A stretch of DNA of 64,000 nt from Granulicella mallensis (GCF_014203225.1 NZ_JACHIO010000008.1:124001-188000), one strand, 5' to 3'; numbered from the stretch's first letter, positions 1 to 9,411 are shown. Translations and numbers: made by a program. The notes: a model not told the origin generated them from the sequence alone.

Positions 1-679
1 CAAATCTCTCCTGAACCGATATTGCGTTTTAACAAGAGTGCGTGCGCCCTATGAATAAAGCGTTAAAAAGAGGTGAATCTGTGTTAAATACAAAAGGTAA
101 GTTATTCAAAACAGAGGACTTACATTTAAGGAAAACTTAAGGTTTGGGTGCTTTCTTAAGAAACGCTGAAGGCGGCTTTCAGGCGTTCTTCAACAGTGAA
201 GGAATGGGTGCATAGGGCACTGATGCCTGCGGGAGACGGGGATGCCGGAGGGAGGCTTCAGGAGATAAGTTCTTCTCTTCCAGAGGCATCCATCTGGCAT
301 TGGTCACGATAGAACGCTGCTGGCTGGCGCGCTCTTACGGTATGTTCGCGCGCGCCGTCGGCTTGAGTGGGGGCTTCTCTGGCTGATTCGGCACGGTATT
401 TGGGGAGAGATTTTCTGGTAGCAGGCTTTTTCGCTTCGATCAACACAGTCGTGTGAGTCTCTGTCGCGGCAGGGGCCGACACTTCTGGGTGACACGGGCG
501 AAGAACGGGAGGAAGCAGATTCACTCGCTACGCTCGGAATGACAACCAGAAAAGCAAAGACAAAGGCGAGAGCAAGGTCGTGGAGGTGCGGAGATTTTGT
601 ACTGCACTCCTTACGCCATACAATATTGACTTGGCTCGCTGAATCGATGGAGTTGCTTCATCGGCTGTAAGTCATTGCG
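1..679. other. Gene-free left flank of the tRNA
   Basis: I see no supported gene here. Bases 1-160 are clearly more A+T-rich than the rest. They contain a 29-codon open frame (51-140, plus strand) without a convincing ribosome site, which I do not call. Bases 526-575 carry a fragment of the dispersed repeat that also appears at 26.6-26.9 kb and inside rnr and mutM (a GGAATGACAACCAGAAAAGC core). This places the stretch in the core chromosome rather than in the island that begins at the tRNA. Confidence 0.6.
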
Positions 680-755
<76 letters not shown>

Positions 756-922
756 AATTTCAAAAACCTAGCGAATACATCTAAACATCACAAAATAATA
801 TATTTACAATGCCATATCGCCTTACAAGGGTGCTAGGTCAGCTTTAGCAAAAGTCACTTGATTTTGCGCTTCGGTACAATTGCGGTACAGCGCTCGGTGA
901 GCCGGCCTGTCCAGGAGGTACC

Positions 923-2023
923 GTGGCGACTATCGTCAAGACTCCATCTGCTACGTGGAAAGCAGTCATCCGCAAGACCGGCTGGCCCACGACAGCGAAG
1001 ACCTTTCGCACCAAACGAGACGCTGAAGATTGGTCGCGACGCACTGAGGACGAGATGGTGCGTGGCGCGTACATTCAGCGGGCAGGCGCTGATCGCCTTA
1101 CAGTAGCTGATGCTCTGACGCGATACCTAGCGGAGATAACTCCAAGCAAGCGGCCAAGCTCTCAAATATCAGATCGGCAGAGATCGGCAATCCTCACGAA
1201 GCACTTGGGCAAATACTCCCTGGCCGCAGTAACTCCCGAAGTCGCCGCGAAGTTTCGAGACCTACGGCTTGCCGGCGAAGATCGGAAGGACGCCATAGGC
1301 GGGCCCGTTCCACGCTCAAACGACACTGTTCGGCTCGACCTGGCATTATTGGGACACCTCTTCACAATTGCGATAAAAGAGTGGGGTATCGGTCTACCCG
1401 CGAATCCAGTCATGAACATCCGTAGACCAACGCCCGCTCCTGGTCGCAACCGTCGCCTCACTGCTGGCGAGGAAGCTAAGCTCCTTAAGGCTGTGGCTCT
1501 CCACAGTAACCCCATGCTCCGCTGGATCGTGGGCATCGCCCTCGAGACAGGGATGCGCTCCTCCGAGATCACCGGGCTTCGTCGAGTGCAAGTGGACTTG
1601 GATCGTCGAATTGTGCGGTTGCTGGAGACCAAAAACACGACACCGCGTACTGTCCCTCTAAGCAAAGATGCCGTCGAGATTTTCCGTGAGGCGATAACGC
1701 ATCCTGTGCGCCCCATAGACACCGATCTGATCTTCTTCGGAGAACCCGGTCGAGATGGCAAGCGTCGTCCATACAACTTCAATCCTGTATGGCTGAACAT
1801 CAAGCGCGAACAGGGGCTTGCCGATGTCCGCTTCCACGATCTGCGGCATGAGGCAGTAAGCCGATTCGTCGAAGCAGGCTTCTCGGACCAAGAGGTCTCC
1901 GCAATCAGTGGTCACAAGTCGATGCAAATGTTGAAGCGTTACACACATCTGCGAGCCGAGGACTTAGTGGCTCGTATGGACGAAGCCGCGTTACGACATA
2001 GAGGTCAATTGCGTGAAGCGTAG
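923..2023 (+). CDS. int: Tyrosine integrase of the island
   Basis: This phage-type tyrosine recombinase (366 aa) should catalyse integration and excision at the tRNA-Ile2 site. It has a short N-terminal arm-binding region, a SAM-like core-binding domain (about residues 60-165) and a catalytic domain with Arg in GMRSSE (about 211), HDLRH (about 305), GHKS (about 330) and the nucleophile Tyr in RYTH (about 339), so the active site looks complete. The start is GTG, chosen because AGGAGGT lies 4 bases upstream. It sits directly beside the attL repeat and reads in the same direction as the tRNA. The next gene starts inside its last codons, which suggests co-transcription. Confidence 0.95.
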   Translation: MATIVKTPSATWKAVIRKTGWPTTAKTFRTKRDAEDWSRRTEDEMVRGAYIQRAGADRLTVADALTRYLAEITPSKRPSSQISDRQRSAILTKHLGKYSLAAVTPEVAAKFRDLRLAGEDRKDAIGGPVPRSNDTVRLDLALLGHLFTIAIKEWGIGLPANPVMNIRRPTPAPGRNRRLTAGEEAKLLKAVALHSNPMLRWIVGIALETGMRSSEITGLRRVQVDLDRRIVRLLETKNTTPRTVPLSKDAVEIFREAITHPVRPIDTDLIFFGEPGRDGKRRPYNFNPVWLNIKREQGLADVRFHDLRHEAVSRFVEAGFSDQEVSAISGHKSMQMLKRYTHLRAEDLVARMDEAALRHRGQLREA

Positions 2024-2960
2024 CCGCCAATTGATCTCTGAACATGCCTCGTGGTTCCGATTGCGAAACTATGAGAGCTTGGAGACCGCGACACCGCTTG
2101 TTTGGTTCACACAGTTTGCATTGCGCATTGACCTCCAGAGAATGCGCTCACTTTTGATCGGACCAGACGATCCAAGCGTTCAAGTGTTGCGCTCCGTGCA
2201 TGATGGTGCCGTCGCGCTTGTTCGCTCCAAAGGTGTCATCAAAGGGGTCGCTCTCGCAAAGCTATTGCAATATGGTGAGGCTCTGTCTCCTGAGGGATTT
2301 TCTACATTACGCATGGCTAATGCCAACGGTGTTTATCTCCGACCTATGAATCTCGAAGATTTTTTTCGAGTTAGTGACGCCCTGAAGGCCATTCCTCCTT
2401 CTGGGCTGACCGCAAATGACTCCGCAGGTCGCAACGGTGGAGGGCTCTACCGGTCTTCGGCAAAGCATAGCCCGTCGCTGGATCTCTCGGACTCTCTCGA
2501 CCTTCATGTTCGTCGATCATTGGTCAATCTATATGAGACTTTTGTCACCGTTGATCTCCGCCTCCCTCGCGCACTATTAATCAAACAATTCGCAGAGGTC
2601 ATCGACATGCAGCGAAAGACGCTGGGGCCATTGCTTCCGCCAGCCAGGCAAACCAAGATGCCATCCGGTGAGGCCTGGGCGAAATCACAAGTGCTCCCAT
2701 ATATCGACCTCTGCCAGTGGCGCGACGAACTGAAAGATAACGAGATTAGAAGCCGAATCAGCGATGCCGATATTGCATCGATTCTAGAAATCGACCCCAA
2801 AACGCTCTCTGAAACGACCAAGAATCATGCGGATGCTCTCACCGACCCGCTGAGTTGGGTTTTTATGCACCTTATGGAGTCCGCAAGCAGCGACCATAGA
2901 ATTCCACTTACTCCATTACGTAAGCAGGAAAGACGCCGAAGAGACACCCCGAAAAATTGA
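2013..2960 (+). CDS. Integrase-linked protein, DUF6387-like
   Basis: Predicted at 315 aa and soluble. The beginning (an ASWFRLRNY segment followed by a WFTQFALR segment) resembles DUF6387 proteins that accompany tyrosine integrases in integrative elements; this is recalled family resemblance, not a search. The function is unknown. The start is GTG at 2013, overlapping the integrase end by 11 bases, with GAGG 8 bases before it, so translation is probably coupled to the integrase. The C-terminus is rich in Arg and Lys, compatible with nucleic-acid binding. A directionality or element-maintenance role is inference from position only. Confidence 0.7.
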   Translation: MKRSRQLISEHASWFRLRNYESLETATPLVWFTQFALRIDLQRMRSLLIGPDDPSVQVLRSVHDGAVALVRSKGVIKGVALAKLLQYGEALSPEGFSTLRMANANGVYLRPMNLEDFFRVSDALKAIPPSGLTANDSAGRNGGGLYRSSAKHSPSLDLSDSLDLHVRRSLVNLYETFVTVDLRLPRALLIKQFAEVIDMQRKTLGPLLPPARQTKMPSGEAWAKSQVLPYIDLCQWRDELKDNEIRSRISDADIASILEIDPKTLSETTKNHADALTDPLSWVFMHLMESASSDHRIPLTPLRKQERRRRDTPKN

Positions 2961-3044
2961 AATTAGATTTCCTGTCGATTCAAGATGCTCCATTCCGTAA
3001 ATTTGCCCTAACGAACCGATTCCACCGTAATCGTTGGGTGACTC

Positions 3045-3272
3045 ATGAGCATAGAAGAAACACTGATTGGCCAATACGGCCCCCTGCTGACCACTTCACA
3101 GCTTGCCAAAGTTCTAAACCGATCTCCCGAGGGACTGCGAATTAGCCTGCGGTCGAGTAGTACTTGGGTCAGCCAGGTCAATGCGTCGCGGTTACGGCTT
3201 GGCAGACGAGTGTATTTTAGGACGGCCGAGATTGCACTGATACTCGCCGGCACCTCGGGAGTTTCGCATTGA
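3045..3272 (+). CDS. Small HTH DNA-binding protein (plasmid-related type)
   Basis: This 75-aa protein contains a [19 protein letters not shown] segment that forms a clear helix-turn-helix, followed by a [13 protein letters not shown] segment that reads like the wing of MerR/excisionase-type proteins. Similar short proteins occur on plasmids and integrative elements beside parA. It may regulate the parA operon or act as an excisionase. Its stop codon overlaps the TTG start of parA (TTGA, 3269-3272), indicating one operon with coupled translation. Confidence 0.75.
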   Translation: MSIEETLIGQYGPLLTTSQLAKVLNRSPEGLRISLRSSSTWVSQVNASRLRLGRRVYFRTAEIALILAGTSGVSH

Positions 3273-4066
3273 TCCGCCTTACAATTTCTAACCAGCGCGG
3301 CGGGGTTGCGAAGACTACCACCGCACTCACCCTGGCCCGCAGCTTTGTGGAGCGCGGCCTTCGAGTCCTTTTGGTCGACGCTGACCCTCAGGGGTCAATA
3401 GGCGCGCTGCTTTCCCTGAAGCCGAGCGCCTTCCTGCACGATCTGCTGATCCGCAGATTGGCGCTGCGGGAGTGCCTGATGAGTGTTCGACCGGGCTTGG
3501 ACATCATCTGTGGCAATCGATACACCACCGAGGCCGAGACCACGACGATGAGCCTTCCCTTTCGAGAATTCATCTTCAAGCATTTGCTGGGTGAATACGA
3601 GAAGAACTATGACGCCGTTCTGATCGACGTAGCACCCTCGATTAGTCTCTTCCAGACCTGCGCGATGGTGTACACGCAGCAAGTTCTCATCCCGGTAGAC
3701 ATGGACATCCTGAGCGTGCAAGGTGCGACCGCCAGCATTCAGGCGGGCGAGATGTTGAATGGGATGCTGGCTGGCGGTCTCAATATCCGGGTGGCCGGGC
3801 TGCTTCCGGTTAAATTGGACCGGAGACTTGCGATGACGGACGTGGTGCTCAATACCCTGTCGTCCATTTCAGAAAAGCGTCAAGTACCCATCTATGCGGG
3901 GATACGCACCGACCAATCGGTCGTCAAGGCTGCTCGAAGCAGACAGTTCCTCGCAGACTTCGACCCCCGTTCAAAAGCCCTTGAGGACTATGAGTCACTG
4001 GCTACCCGCTTGCTAAATCAGTTTGCTCCTGGTGAGGTCGTACGCATCGATGAAAAGACAGCATAA
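3269..4066 (+). CDS. parA: ParA-family partition ATPase
   Basis: This 265-aa protein belongs to the deviant-Walker-A ATPases that position plasmids and excised elements. It begins with [17 protein letters not shown]; the signature lysine of the usual KGGxGKT motif is Arg here, a variant also known from other Soj/ParA-like proteins. The second motif DADPQGS (about residues 39-45) and the VLIDVAPS segment (about 117-124) are intact. The start is TTG, coupled to the preceding HTH gene; no better start is in frame. The next gene starts 17 bases before this one ends. No standard parB neighbour exists, so the following winged-helix protein may act as the site-specific partner. Confidence 0.9.
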   Translation: MIRLTISNQRGGVAKTTTALTLARSFVERGLRVLLVDADPQGSIGALLSLKPSAFLHDLLIRRLALRECLMSVRPGLDIICGNRYTTEAETTTMSLPFREFIFKHLLGEYEKNYDAVLIDVAPSISLFQTCAMVYTQQVLIPVDMDILSVQGATASIQAGEMLNGMLAGGLNIRVAGLLPVKLDRRLAMTDVVLNTLSSISEKRQVPIYAGIRTDQSVVKAARSRQFLADFDPRSKALEDYESLATRLLNQFAPGEVVRIDEKTA

Positions 4067-5312
4067 TACTACGGAGCTTCTGGACTGGGAAGAGCTTGAG
4101 GCGGCCCCTAACACTCGCGGCGCATTCTCATTTCTGCGTCCCTCAAATGGGGTCATCAATATCCAAGAGCATCGGCGAGAAAGGCTGGACGACTCTGCCG
4201 GTTCGGAACGTCACGACAAAGCGTCCACGGTGGATAGTATGTCCACCGTGGACGTTCCAGCCACTGGACCTGTACCTCTCACACGGACCAGACCGTACAA
4301 AATTCATCCCTGCCACACGGTTCAAGATGGGCAGTCAGCGGGTGAAAACCAGCTTCTGTCAGTTCTGTGGAGGTCTGGCGTTGCCGATGGAGCTGTGAGC
4401 GATGATCCCGATACCAAGCGGGTAACGATGGGATGGGATCGGATGGCCCGCCAAGCTCGAATAAGCGACAAGGGAGCCAAACGAATCCTTACAAGGCTGA
4501 TTCAAAAGTTGGCAGTGGAGTTAATTGCGTTCGAGGATAGTGCGACGAGGACTGGCCGGACCTATAGGGTTTATTCGTATGGAGCGATTCTGCGTCGCAG
4601 AGCTGCTGCGGGAATGCTTTACGTGGTGAAGGATAAGGGTGTTCGCTTCCTGACCAATTCGGAAGTGGAGACATTCTTGACAGAGCAGACGGCGAAGCGA
4701 GTTCGCAATGGGACCACCGTGGATATACCGTGCACGGTGGACATACCGTCCCCCGTTAGGCGGGACATACCATCCACGGATACCGGGGACAAAACGTCCG
4801 GGGATACGGGGGGCAGTATGTCCACCCCTTTAAGAAGATCTTTAACAAGTAAGAAAAGAAGAACGACGACGACAGGCATGAACTTCGCTCCAATCGTCGA
4901 GGCGCTATCGGCCTATGTCACCGCAGACCAAAATGCGGCCAAGCAAATTGCCGACAGAAGCATCGCCGCTTGTGAGAACGCAGACGTCGAAGAGATCGTT
5001 TCCGTCATCCATGAAAAAGCGCCGTCGATCATGCGCGATCGTTCGATAAAGAATCCGCTTGGGCTTCTCATCCATGCTGTACCCAAATGCTTCGAGGGGA
5101 CTGGCATTCTCCAACTTCGCAGGCATTGGGCTGCGGAGAAAGAGCGCGATGCATCGCAGGAAATGGAGCGTGAACGCCAACATCGAGAGTTTATCGATTT
5201 GGTGAGACGTGAACGCTGTCAATGTGAGGTTACGCTGGCTGATCCAGCTTCAACACAAAAACAGAAAGCATCGGCTGAAAAGCAGCTTTCAGAACTGATG
5301 CGCTATGAATGA
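4050..5312 (+). CDS. Winged-helix protein, possible ParB or replication partner of ParA
   Basis: The start ATG at 4050 overlaps the parA end; GGTGAGG lies about a dozen bases upstream (420 aa). A middle region (about residues 90-190) beginning with [10 protein letters not shown] and containing [19 protein letters not shown] is a credible winged-helix DNA-binding domain of the kind found in plasmid replication and element-control proteins. It is followed by a low-complexity stretch with repeated TVD/DIP units and then a helical C-terminal part. The low-complexity segments are encoded by periodic GTCCAC-type palindromes (4223-4253, 4712-4826), which could be binding sites of this protein or ParA. 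Pairing with ParA is supported by gene overlap; the role in partition or replication is inference. The 3' end overlaps the convergent mcrC by 24 bases. Confidence 0.75.
   Translation: MKRQHNTTELLDWEELEAAPNTRGAFSFLRPSNGVINIQEHRRERLDDSAGSERHDKASTVDSMSTVDVPATGPVPLTRTRPYKIHPCHTVQDGQSAGENQLLSVLWRSGVADGAVSDDPDTKRVTMGWDRMARQARISDKGAKRILTRLIQKLAVELIAFEDSATRTGRTYRVYSYGAILRRRAAAGMLYVVKDKGVRFLTNSEVETFLTEQTAKRVRNGTTVDIPCTVDIPSPVRRDIPSTDTGDKTSGDTGGSMSTPLRRSLTSKKRRTTTTGMNFAPIVEALSAYVTADQNAAKQIADRSIAACENADVEEIVSVIHEKAPSIMRDRSIKNPLGLLIHAVPKCFEGTGILQLRRHWAAEKERDASQEMERERQHREFIDLVRRERCQCEVTLADPASTQKQKASAEKQLSELMRYE
4223..4253. repeat. Two 13-bp palindromes inside the winged-helix gene
   Basis: GTCCACGGTGGAT (4223-4235) and GTCCACCGTGGAC (4241-4253) are spaced 18 bases start to start. 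Each is a palindrome around one central base. The same unit recurs at 4712-4826. Confidence 0.75.
4712..4826. repeat. Array of GTCCAC-type palindromic units within coding sequence
   Basis: Units start near 4712, 4730, 4748, 4772, 4796 and 4820, spaced 18, 18, 24, 24 and 24 bases. The best units read GACCACCGTGGAT and GTGCACGGTGGAC followed by ATACC; later ones are degenerate. The spacing is always a multiple of three, so the frame is kept. The array could be an iteron- or centromere-like cis site. Confidence 0.65.
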
Positions 5313-6428
5313 CTGATCAGTACCACGTTGTCCGACACTATTGAGAATAGTCCGTAGTTCTTCCCTTATCGCAGCCGTCGTGCCGCGCAAATTAATGGTG
5401 GCGAAGGTTATAGTGTGTCCTTGAATCTCTGCATGCTCGTAGGTGAAGCCATCGACCGACGGGTGTAGAAATAGGCCGGCAGTCTTGTCCCATTCGATGC
5501 CGTTACCTTCTTGCGATCTGACATAAGCGTACATCTGATATAGGTATCCGCTCTTAAGACTTTCCCCACCAAATCGGCGGTTACCGAGGATTGAAGCAAA
5601 CTTAGTGTCGACTACGATGCGCCGTCCAGACTTCGGTGAATCCAAAACAATATCGGTCACCATCCTTGGGAGAATTGCCGCGAGACCCTCGGACTTGGAG
5701 GTGACCTGCCAGTTCAGTTGAATACTTTCTCGCACATTCCATCCGAGCGGTACAAGTTCAACCCGCGCGAATCCAACCACCGCTTTTTCAAATAAGCGGC
5801 GGACCCATCTTTCTTCTCGCTCTGGCGCTACAAACGCGGTCGTACCCGACTCCTCCGTTGGGAGTGCCAACTCGAAGGCAAGCTGCGCCAGTGCGACCAT
5901 AAAGCGGTCCTGGTCGTCATTCCGACCCATTTGATCTAGAGCTATGTCCGCGCGTGACGGTCTTATGCCACCCACTCCTGATCTAGCGAGAACGGAAGCC
6001 AATCCTCTGCATCGGTGTCCTAAAGCCACATCCTCGACAGCTCGCGCCATCAAATCAAGCGCTGCCCTGACAAGCCTGTTGCGCGGTGTGTCGATTGTCA
6101 ATTCTTGGAAGCGGCAGAAGACTTCGCCTCTAGAGAGCAAGAGGCGAGCCTCGGTAGTGAGAATATCGATTCGACCCCGCACCCGCGTGAGGGCCGTCTG
6201 GCGATCTCGATAGCTGCGGGTTAGATTTCGCCGGAGACGAAAGTCCACGGCGTCGACTAAAAGACGAGCCACCATGTCTGGGAGGTCGTCGGGGTCAGCC
6301 TCCACGAGTGTATTGAATTGGTTTCTGTATCTCGTAAGCTCGGAGGCGTACAGCATTAGCAGCCAGAGATTTCGGACAGGGATTCTCCCGACCATTCGCT
6401 CTCCAGCAATCGACACCAGGGTCGTCAC
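5289..6428 (-). CDS. mcrC: McrC-like nuclease subunit of an McrBC restriction system
   Basis: This protein (379 aa) supplies the PD-(D/E)XK nuclease that cuts modified DNA when driven by the McrB ring. The N-terminal IPVRNLWLLMLYASEL matches the conserved start of McrC. Near residues 259-276 TDIVLD is followed by VVDTKF, the acidic residues and Lys of the nuclease core; the usual Pro before the first Asp is Thr. LYQMYAY (about 298) is also typical. I chose GTG at 6428 because it overlaps the mcrB stop in a GTGA and has GGAG 5 bases upstream; ATG at 6395 is an alternative. It lies downstream of mcrB in one operon. Confidence 0.9.
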   Translation of the reverse strand: MTTLVSIAGERMVGRIPVRNLWLLMLYASELTRYRNQFNTLVEADPDDLPDMVARLLVDAVDFRLRRNLTRSYRDRQTALTRVRGRIDILTTEARLLLSRGEVFCRFQELTIDTPRNRLVRAALDLMARAVEDVALGHRCRGLASVLARSGVGGIRPSRADIALDQMGRNDDQDRFMVALAQLAFELALPTEESGTTAFVAPEREERWVRRLFEKAVVGFARVELVPLGWNVRESIQLNWQVTSKSEGLAAILPRMVTDIVLDSPKSGRRIVVDTKFASILGNRRFGGESLKSGYLYQMYAYVRSQEGNGIEWDKTAGLFLHPSVDGFTYEHAEIQGHTITFATINLRGTTAAIREELRTILNSVGQRGTDQSFIAHQF

Positions 6429-8248
6429 GGAAGCTCCGAAAATAGCTTTGTCTGTTCTTCTTTGGCGCGTTCCGGTGAATCGTACCAATACTCATCGAGC
6501 AACGGGCCTATTTCGGTCTCGATTCGCGCGCGAAACCAGGCGACACCGTCACCGACTTTTTCCTCCGGGGTCACATACGAATGTCCAATCCTGAATTGTG
6601 GCCCCAGTGAGCTTGCTGACGAAATCTCCAGATTGAGGGCGACGATCCGAGTTTCAATCAATGTAAGCATCGCTTCATCGAGTCCTCGTTCCGAACACCA
6701 GGCGCGCCAAGCAGGTCCCAGGTTTGGCTCAAGATCAACGAATGCGAACCTCCTGCGCAGGGCCAAATCAACAATAGCCAGCGAGCGATCTGCGACGTTC
6801 ATGGTGCCGATGACGTAGAGGTTATTGGGCACATGCACCCGCTCGTCCCGCTTTCTCCGGTAGGCCAGTTCAATCGCCTCTGAAGGATTTCGCTTTGTGC
6901 TTTCCAACAAGGTCAACATCTCGCCGAATATCTGGGCTGGATTACCACGATTGATCTCTTCTATGACGAGGACATACGGACGATCCGGCTCACTTAGCGC
7001 TGCTTCTACCGCCTCCATAAGGAGGCCATCTACAAGTTCCAAGCGGCCCTCTCCTGCAGGCCGCCATCCACGCACGAAATCTTCATAGGCGAGGGACGGA
7101 TGAAACTGAACTACCCGGATTCGGGAGCGTGTAGTTTCTCGATCCTTGGAGCCAACGAGCGCATACCCAAGTCGCTTCGCCAACCAAGTCTTTCCTGTGC
7201 CGGGCGGTCCCTGGAGCACTAGGTTTTTCTTTGAGCTCCATCGGTCTAGCATGCTCTGAAGATTTTCGGCTGCGATAAAGCAGCCATCATTCACAATGTC
7301 GGCAACCGTGTAGGCAGGCTCGTCCTCTGCCTCAAGGATCTCCGGTTCCTCAGACTTGAGAGAAGAAGGGTCCTTGGAGATTGCATCAGCTCCCGCTCCG
7401 TATTTGTCAGCCCAATACGGCTGATTTAGAAACCAAGCATAGTCCTGAGCAGCGCGGTGAAACACGAAGTTCACAAGGCGCTGGGCATCCTCCCTCTCCA
7501 TATTGGCTTCCACGACCGTCGTCCGATACGTAAAGAAGTACCAATCTCGCGCGGCCGACGATGGCTCCCAGGCTACGTTCACTTTCTTGCCATCTTGGCT
7601 AGTTTCCTTCACCGTGCCGGTCGCCTTAATTCGCATGACGGAGACGGGCTTTCCTCCAACATCAAATGGAAGGCCGCGCTTCTGTACGAAGCTGGCCTTG
7701 ATCGCAATCCGGTCACCGGGTTTCATACGGCGGACCAGGTCTGAGAATTGGTCGTCGTACCCATTTTCCCAAATTCCCTCAGATAGGAATCGCGGCGTCT
7801 GATCGTCTGCGCCATTCCACAACGCTCCGACGAACCAGTAGGACTCTCCGTCCTCCTCCGCATCTGAGGATTGAGGCGCAGGCACCTTCTCTTCGTCCAT
7901 AGTGGAGCCTAGATGAGTAGCATCACGGACGCGCACATATAGAGCCCAAGTGTCTTCCGGGCTCAAGTGCGTATCGACGCCCTGTGGTGTCAGAGCCCAC
8001 AATCCGCGCTTCGGGGAGCCGATTAATTTTGCTTTGGCTAAATAGAAACGAGCCCAATGAACGTCGTTCTCAAAGGTCGTTTGCTTGCCATTCTCAATGA
8101 GGCGCATCAGGTCTTTTGCAGGCACGTCGCTGTGTGATTTGATCCAAGCTATCGCCTCGACAGGGCGCATCGGATTCGGGGTCGATCGAAGTGCGTCTAG
8201 TAGCAGCGGAAAATACTTTGTAAATCTGTACGCTTTTACCTCGGCCAC
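6425..8248 (-). CDS. mcrB: McrB-like AAA+ NTPase with EVE-like reader domain
   Basis: This 607-aa protein is the motor and recognition subunit of a type IV restriction system. The N-terminal about 120 residues look like a winged-helix Mrr-type module. Residues about 134-246 start with SYWFVGALWNG and contain GDRIAIKASF, resembling a PUA/EVE-type modified-base reader. The C-terminal AAA+ domain has Walker A GPPGTGKT (about 344), Walker B VIEEINRGN (about 430) and the McrB signature MNVADRS (about 484), where MNTADRS is usual. GTP is the expected nucleotide in this family. The start is GTG at 8248 because GGAGGA sits 6 bases upstream; an ATG further upstream would add about 39 unsupported residues. 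Confidence 0.92.
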   Translation of the reverse strand: MAEVKAYRFTKYFPLLLDALRSTPNPMRPVEAIAWIKSHSDVPAKDLMRLIENGKQTTFENDVHWARFYLAKAKLIGSPKRGLWALTPQGVDTHLSPEDTWALYVRVRDATHLGSTMDEEKVPAPQSSDAEEDGESYWFVGALWNGADDQTPRFLSEGIWENGYDDQFSDLVRRMKPGDRIAIKASFVQKRGLPFDVGGKPVSVMRIKATGTVKETSQDGKKVNVAWEPSSAARDWYFFTYRTTVVEANMEREDAQRLVNFVFHRAAQDYAWFLNQPYWADKYGAGADAISKDPSSLKSEEPEILEAEDEPAYTVADIVNDGCFIAAENLQSMLDRWSSKKNLVLQGPPGTGKTWLAKRLGYALVGSKDRETTRSRIRVVQFHPSLAYEDFVRGWRPAGEGRLELVDGLLMEAVEAALSEPDRPYVLVIEEINRGNPAQIFGEMLTLLESTKRNPSEAIELAYRRKRDERVHVPNNLYVIGTMNVADRSLAIVDLALRRRFAFVDLEPNLGPAWRAWCSERGLDEAMLTLIETRIVALNLEISSASSLGPQFRIGHSYVTPEEKVGDGVAWFRARIETEIGPLLDEYWYDSPERAKEEQTKLFSELP

Positions 8249-8642
8249 CGTACATCCTCCAGACGCAATACTGGCGCTTTTAATCACTGGAGCTGAGTAT
8301 AGCCGTGCGCTTAGGGACGGCTTCGGTCCGCTAAATCTGAGAGGGTGCCCGCCAACCCGATCCAATCACTCGCTTGACTCTCAACAACCTGGGACGGGAA
8401 CCCAAGTCTCAGCCGAGATCAGCCAAGGAGCAAGATTGGCATTTAGGTGACAGGCATGGAATGTTTGGAGGAGCTGTGTTGTTCCTAAGAATGCGGTGCC
8501 AGGAAGGAGGAAGGTCGTATAGGAACATAAAGGAAACACCTTTTTCTTGGCTCAGCAAGGACCTATCTTATTTTGTTTCATATAGTTATAGAACCTTGTT
8601 TTTGTCCATCAATAAGGTGGAAACACCTTGTATAGTTCTTGC
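8249..8642. other. Divergent intergenic region between mcrB and the RHH gene
   Basis: It holds no supported gene. The left part should carry the mcrB promoter. The right part (8500-8642) is A+T-rich and carries repeated palindromic sites described separately. Confidence 0.6.
8529..8629. promoter_or_regulatory. Paired operator-like palindromes upstream of an RHH gene
   Basis: AAAGG-AAACA-CCTTT (8529-8543) and AAGGTG-GAAA-CACCTT (8614-8629) are both inverted repeats and share the 11-mer GGAAACACCTT (8532-8542 and 8619-8629). The right site ends 13 bases before the ATG of the ribbon-helix-helix gene and abuts a TATAGT -10-like box (8631-8636). Autoregulation by that protein is the natural reading. 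The short distance from TATAGT to ATG suggests a leaderless transcript. Confidence 0.6.
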
Positions 8643-9095
8643 ATGAAAAAGCAGGCCAAAAAGACGTCTCTAAAAGTACAGCAAACCATATATTTAGACG
8701 ATTTGAGCGTCAGTTATATCAATGATTTAGTAGCAGAAAAGAACTACAGATCGCCAAGTGAGTGTATTCGTTCCATCATCACAAAACACAGGATGGGGGA
8801 AGATCCGGCGTTACAAAACGCAGAAGAAAAGATCAATGCGACGATGCAGCAGATCAGCAAACGACATACTCGCGATATGCGACGTTTGCAGCTTACGTGC
8901 GATGCGCTGGATGCTATGGTGCAGGTTCTAACGCGAATGCTTTTGCTGAATATTCCAGAGCCTTCAGCAGATGCGAAGGCAGCACTACGCGCGACAGCAG
9001 AAGGGCGGTACAACAATCTTCTACGGTTAGCGCACAAGCAGTACGAGACGCACATCAATGAGCGTAAAGAACTCGAAAGCATCGCAGACTTGTAA
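8643..9095 (+). CDS. Ribbon-helix-helix protein with helical C-terminal part
   Basis: This 150-aa protein has a Lys-rich start and then a strand-like LKVQQTIYLDD and helices around SVSYINDLVAEKN and SPSECIRSIITKH, a ribbon-helix-helix (CopG/Arc type) fold. Residues about 55-150 are helical and may oligomerise. The ATG at 8643 has no ribosome site, but a TATAGT box ends 7 bases before it, so a leaderless mRNA is likely. The palindromic sites upstream suggest autoregulation. Possible jobs are plasmid copy control, relaxosome accessory or antitoxin; no toxin or relaxase is adjacent, so I do not assign one. Confidence 0.75.
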   Translation: MKKQAKKTSLKVQQTIYLDDLSVSYINDLVAEKNYRSPSECIRSIITKHRMGEDPALQNAEEKINATMQQISKRHTRDMRRLQLTCDALDAMVQVLTRMLLLNIPEPSADAKAALRATAEGRYNNLLRLAHKQYETHINERKELESIADL

Positions 9096-9175
9096 GCGAG
9101 CGACGAGCACCTATTTCGCCAACCGGCTGTCACTCTTTGGTGCAGAAAATTGGATGATCCGCGATTGCGCTTTTC

Positions 9176-9223
9176 GAGTCTCTTCGCCGCCTGAACGTAC
9201 AAATTCAGGCGGCGAAGAGACTC
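9176..9223. repeat. Perfect 20-bp inverted repeat with 8-base loop
   Basis: GAGTCTCTTCGCCGCCTGAA (9176-9195) is exactly complementary to 9204-9223. No T tract follows on either strand, so it is not a typical terminator, although it lies 80 bases after the RHH gene. A DNA hairpin with a replication or transfer role is another possibility. Confidence 0.8.
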
Positions 9224-9411
9224 AGTTGGAAGCCTGTCCGCAGCAGTAGCAATCGATCCGCATCGAATGATGCTATAACAGGCCAACGTACTCGTTGAGC
9301 AAGGATTTGAGACGATATAGGAACGTAATCGTAGAGAATGTTCTTCTCGCCAGTTAAGCGGTGCGAGAGACATCCTCCAAGGCTTAGTCTACGATTTTGG
9401 GGTTGGTATGG

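Noticed and set aside
51-140. 29-codon Lys-rich frame at the left edge
   Set aside because: It is very short, in A+T-rich DNA, without a convincing ribosome site.
4712-4826. CRISPR-like array because of regular spacing
   Set aside because: Units are 13-18 bases, degenerate, lie in an open reading frame and have no unique spacers or cas genes.
923-5312. Integrative conjugative element
   Set aside because: ParA, HTH and integrase fit, but no relaxase, coupling protein or type IV secretion gene was found.
8374-8646. 90-codon frame upstream of the RHH gene
   Set aside because: It lies across the promoter and operator palindromes, has odd composition and no ribosome site.
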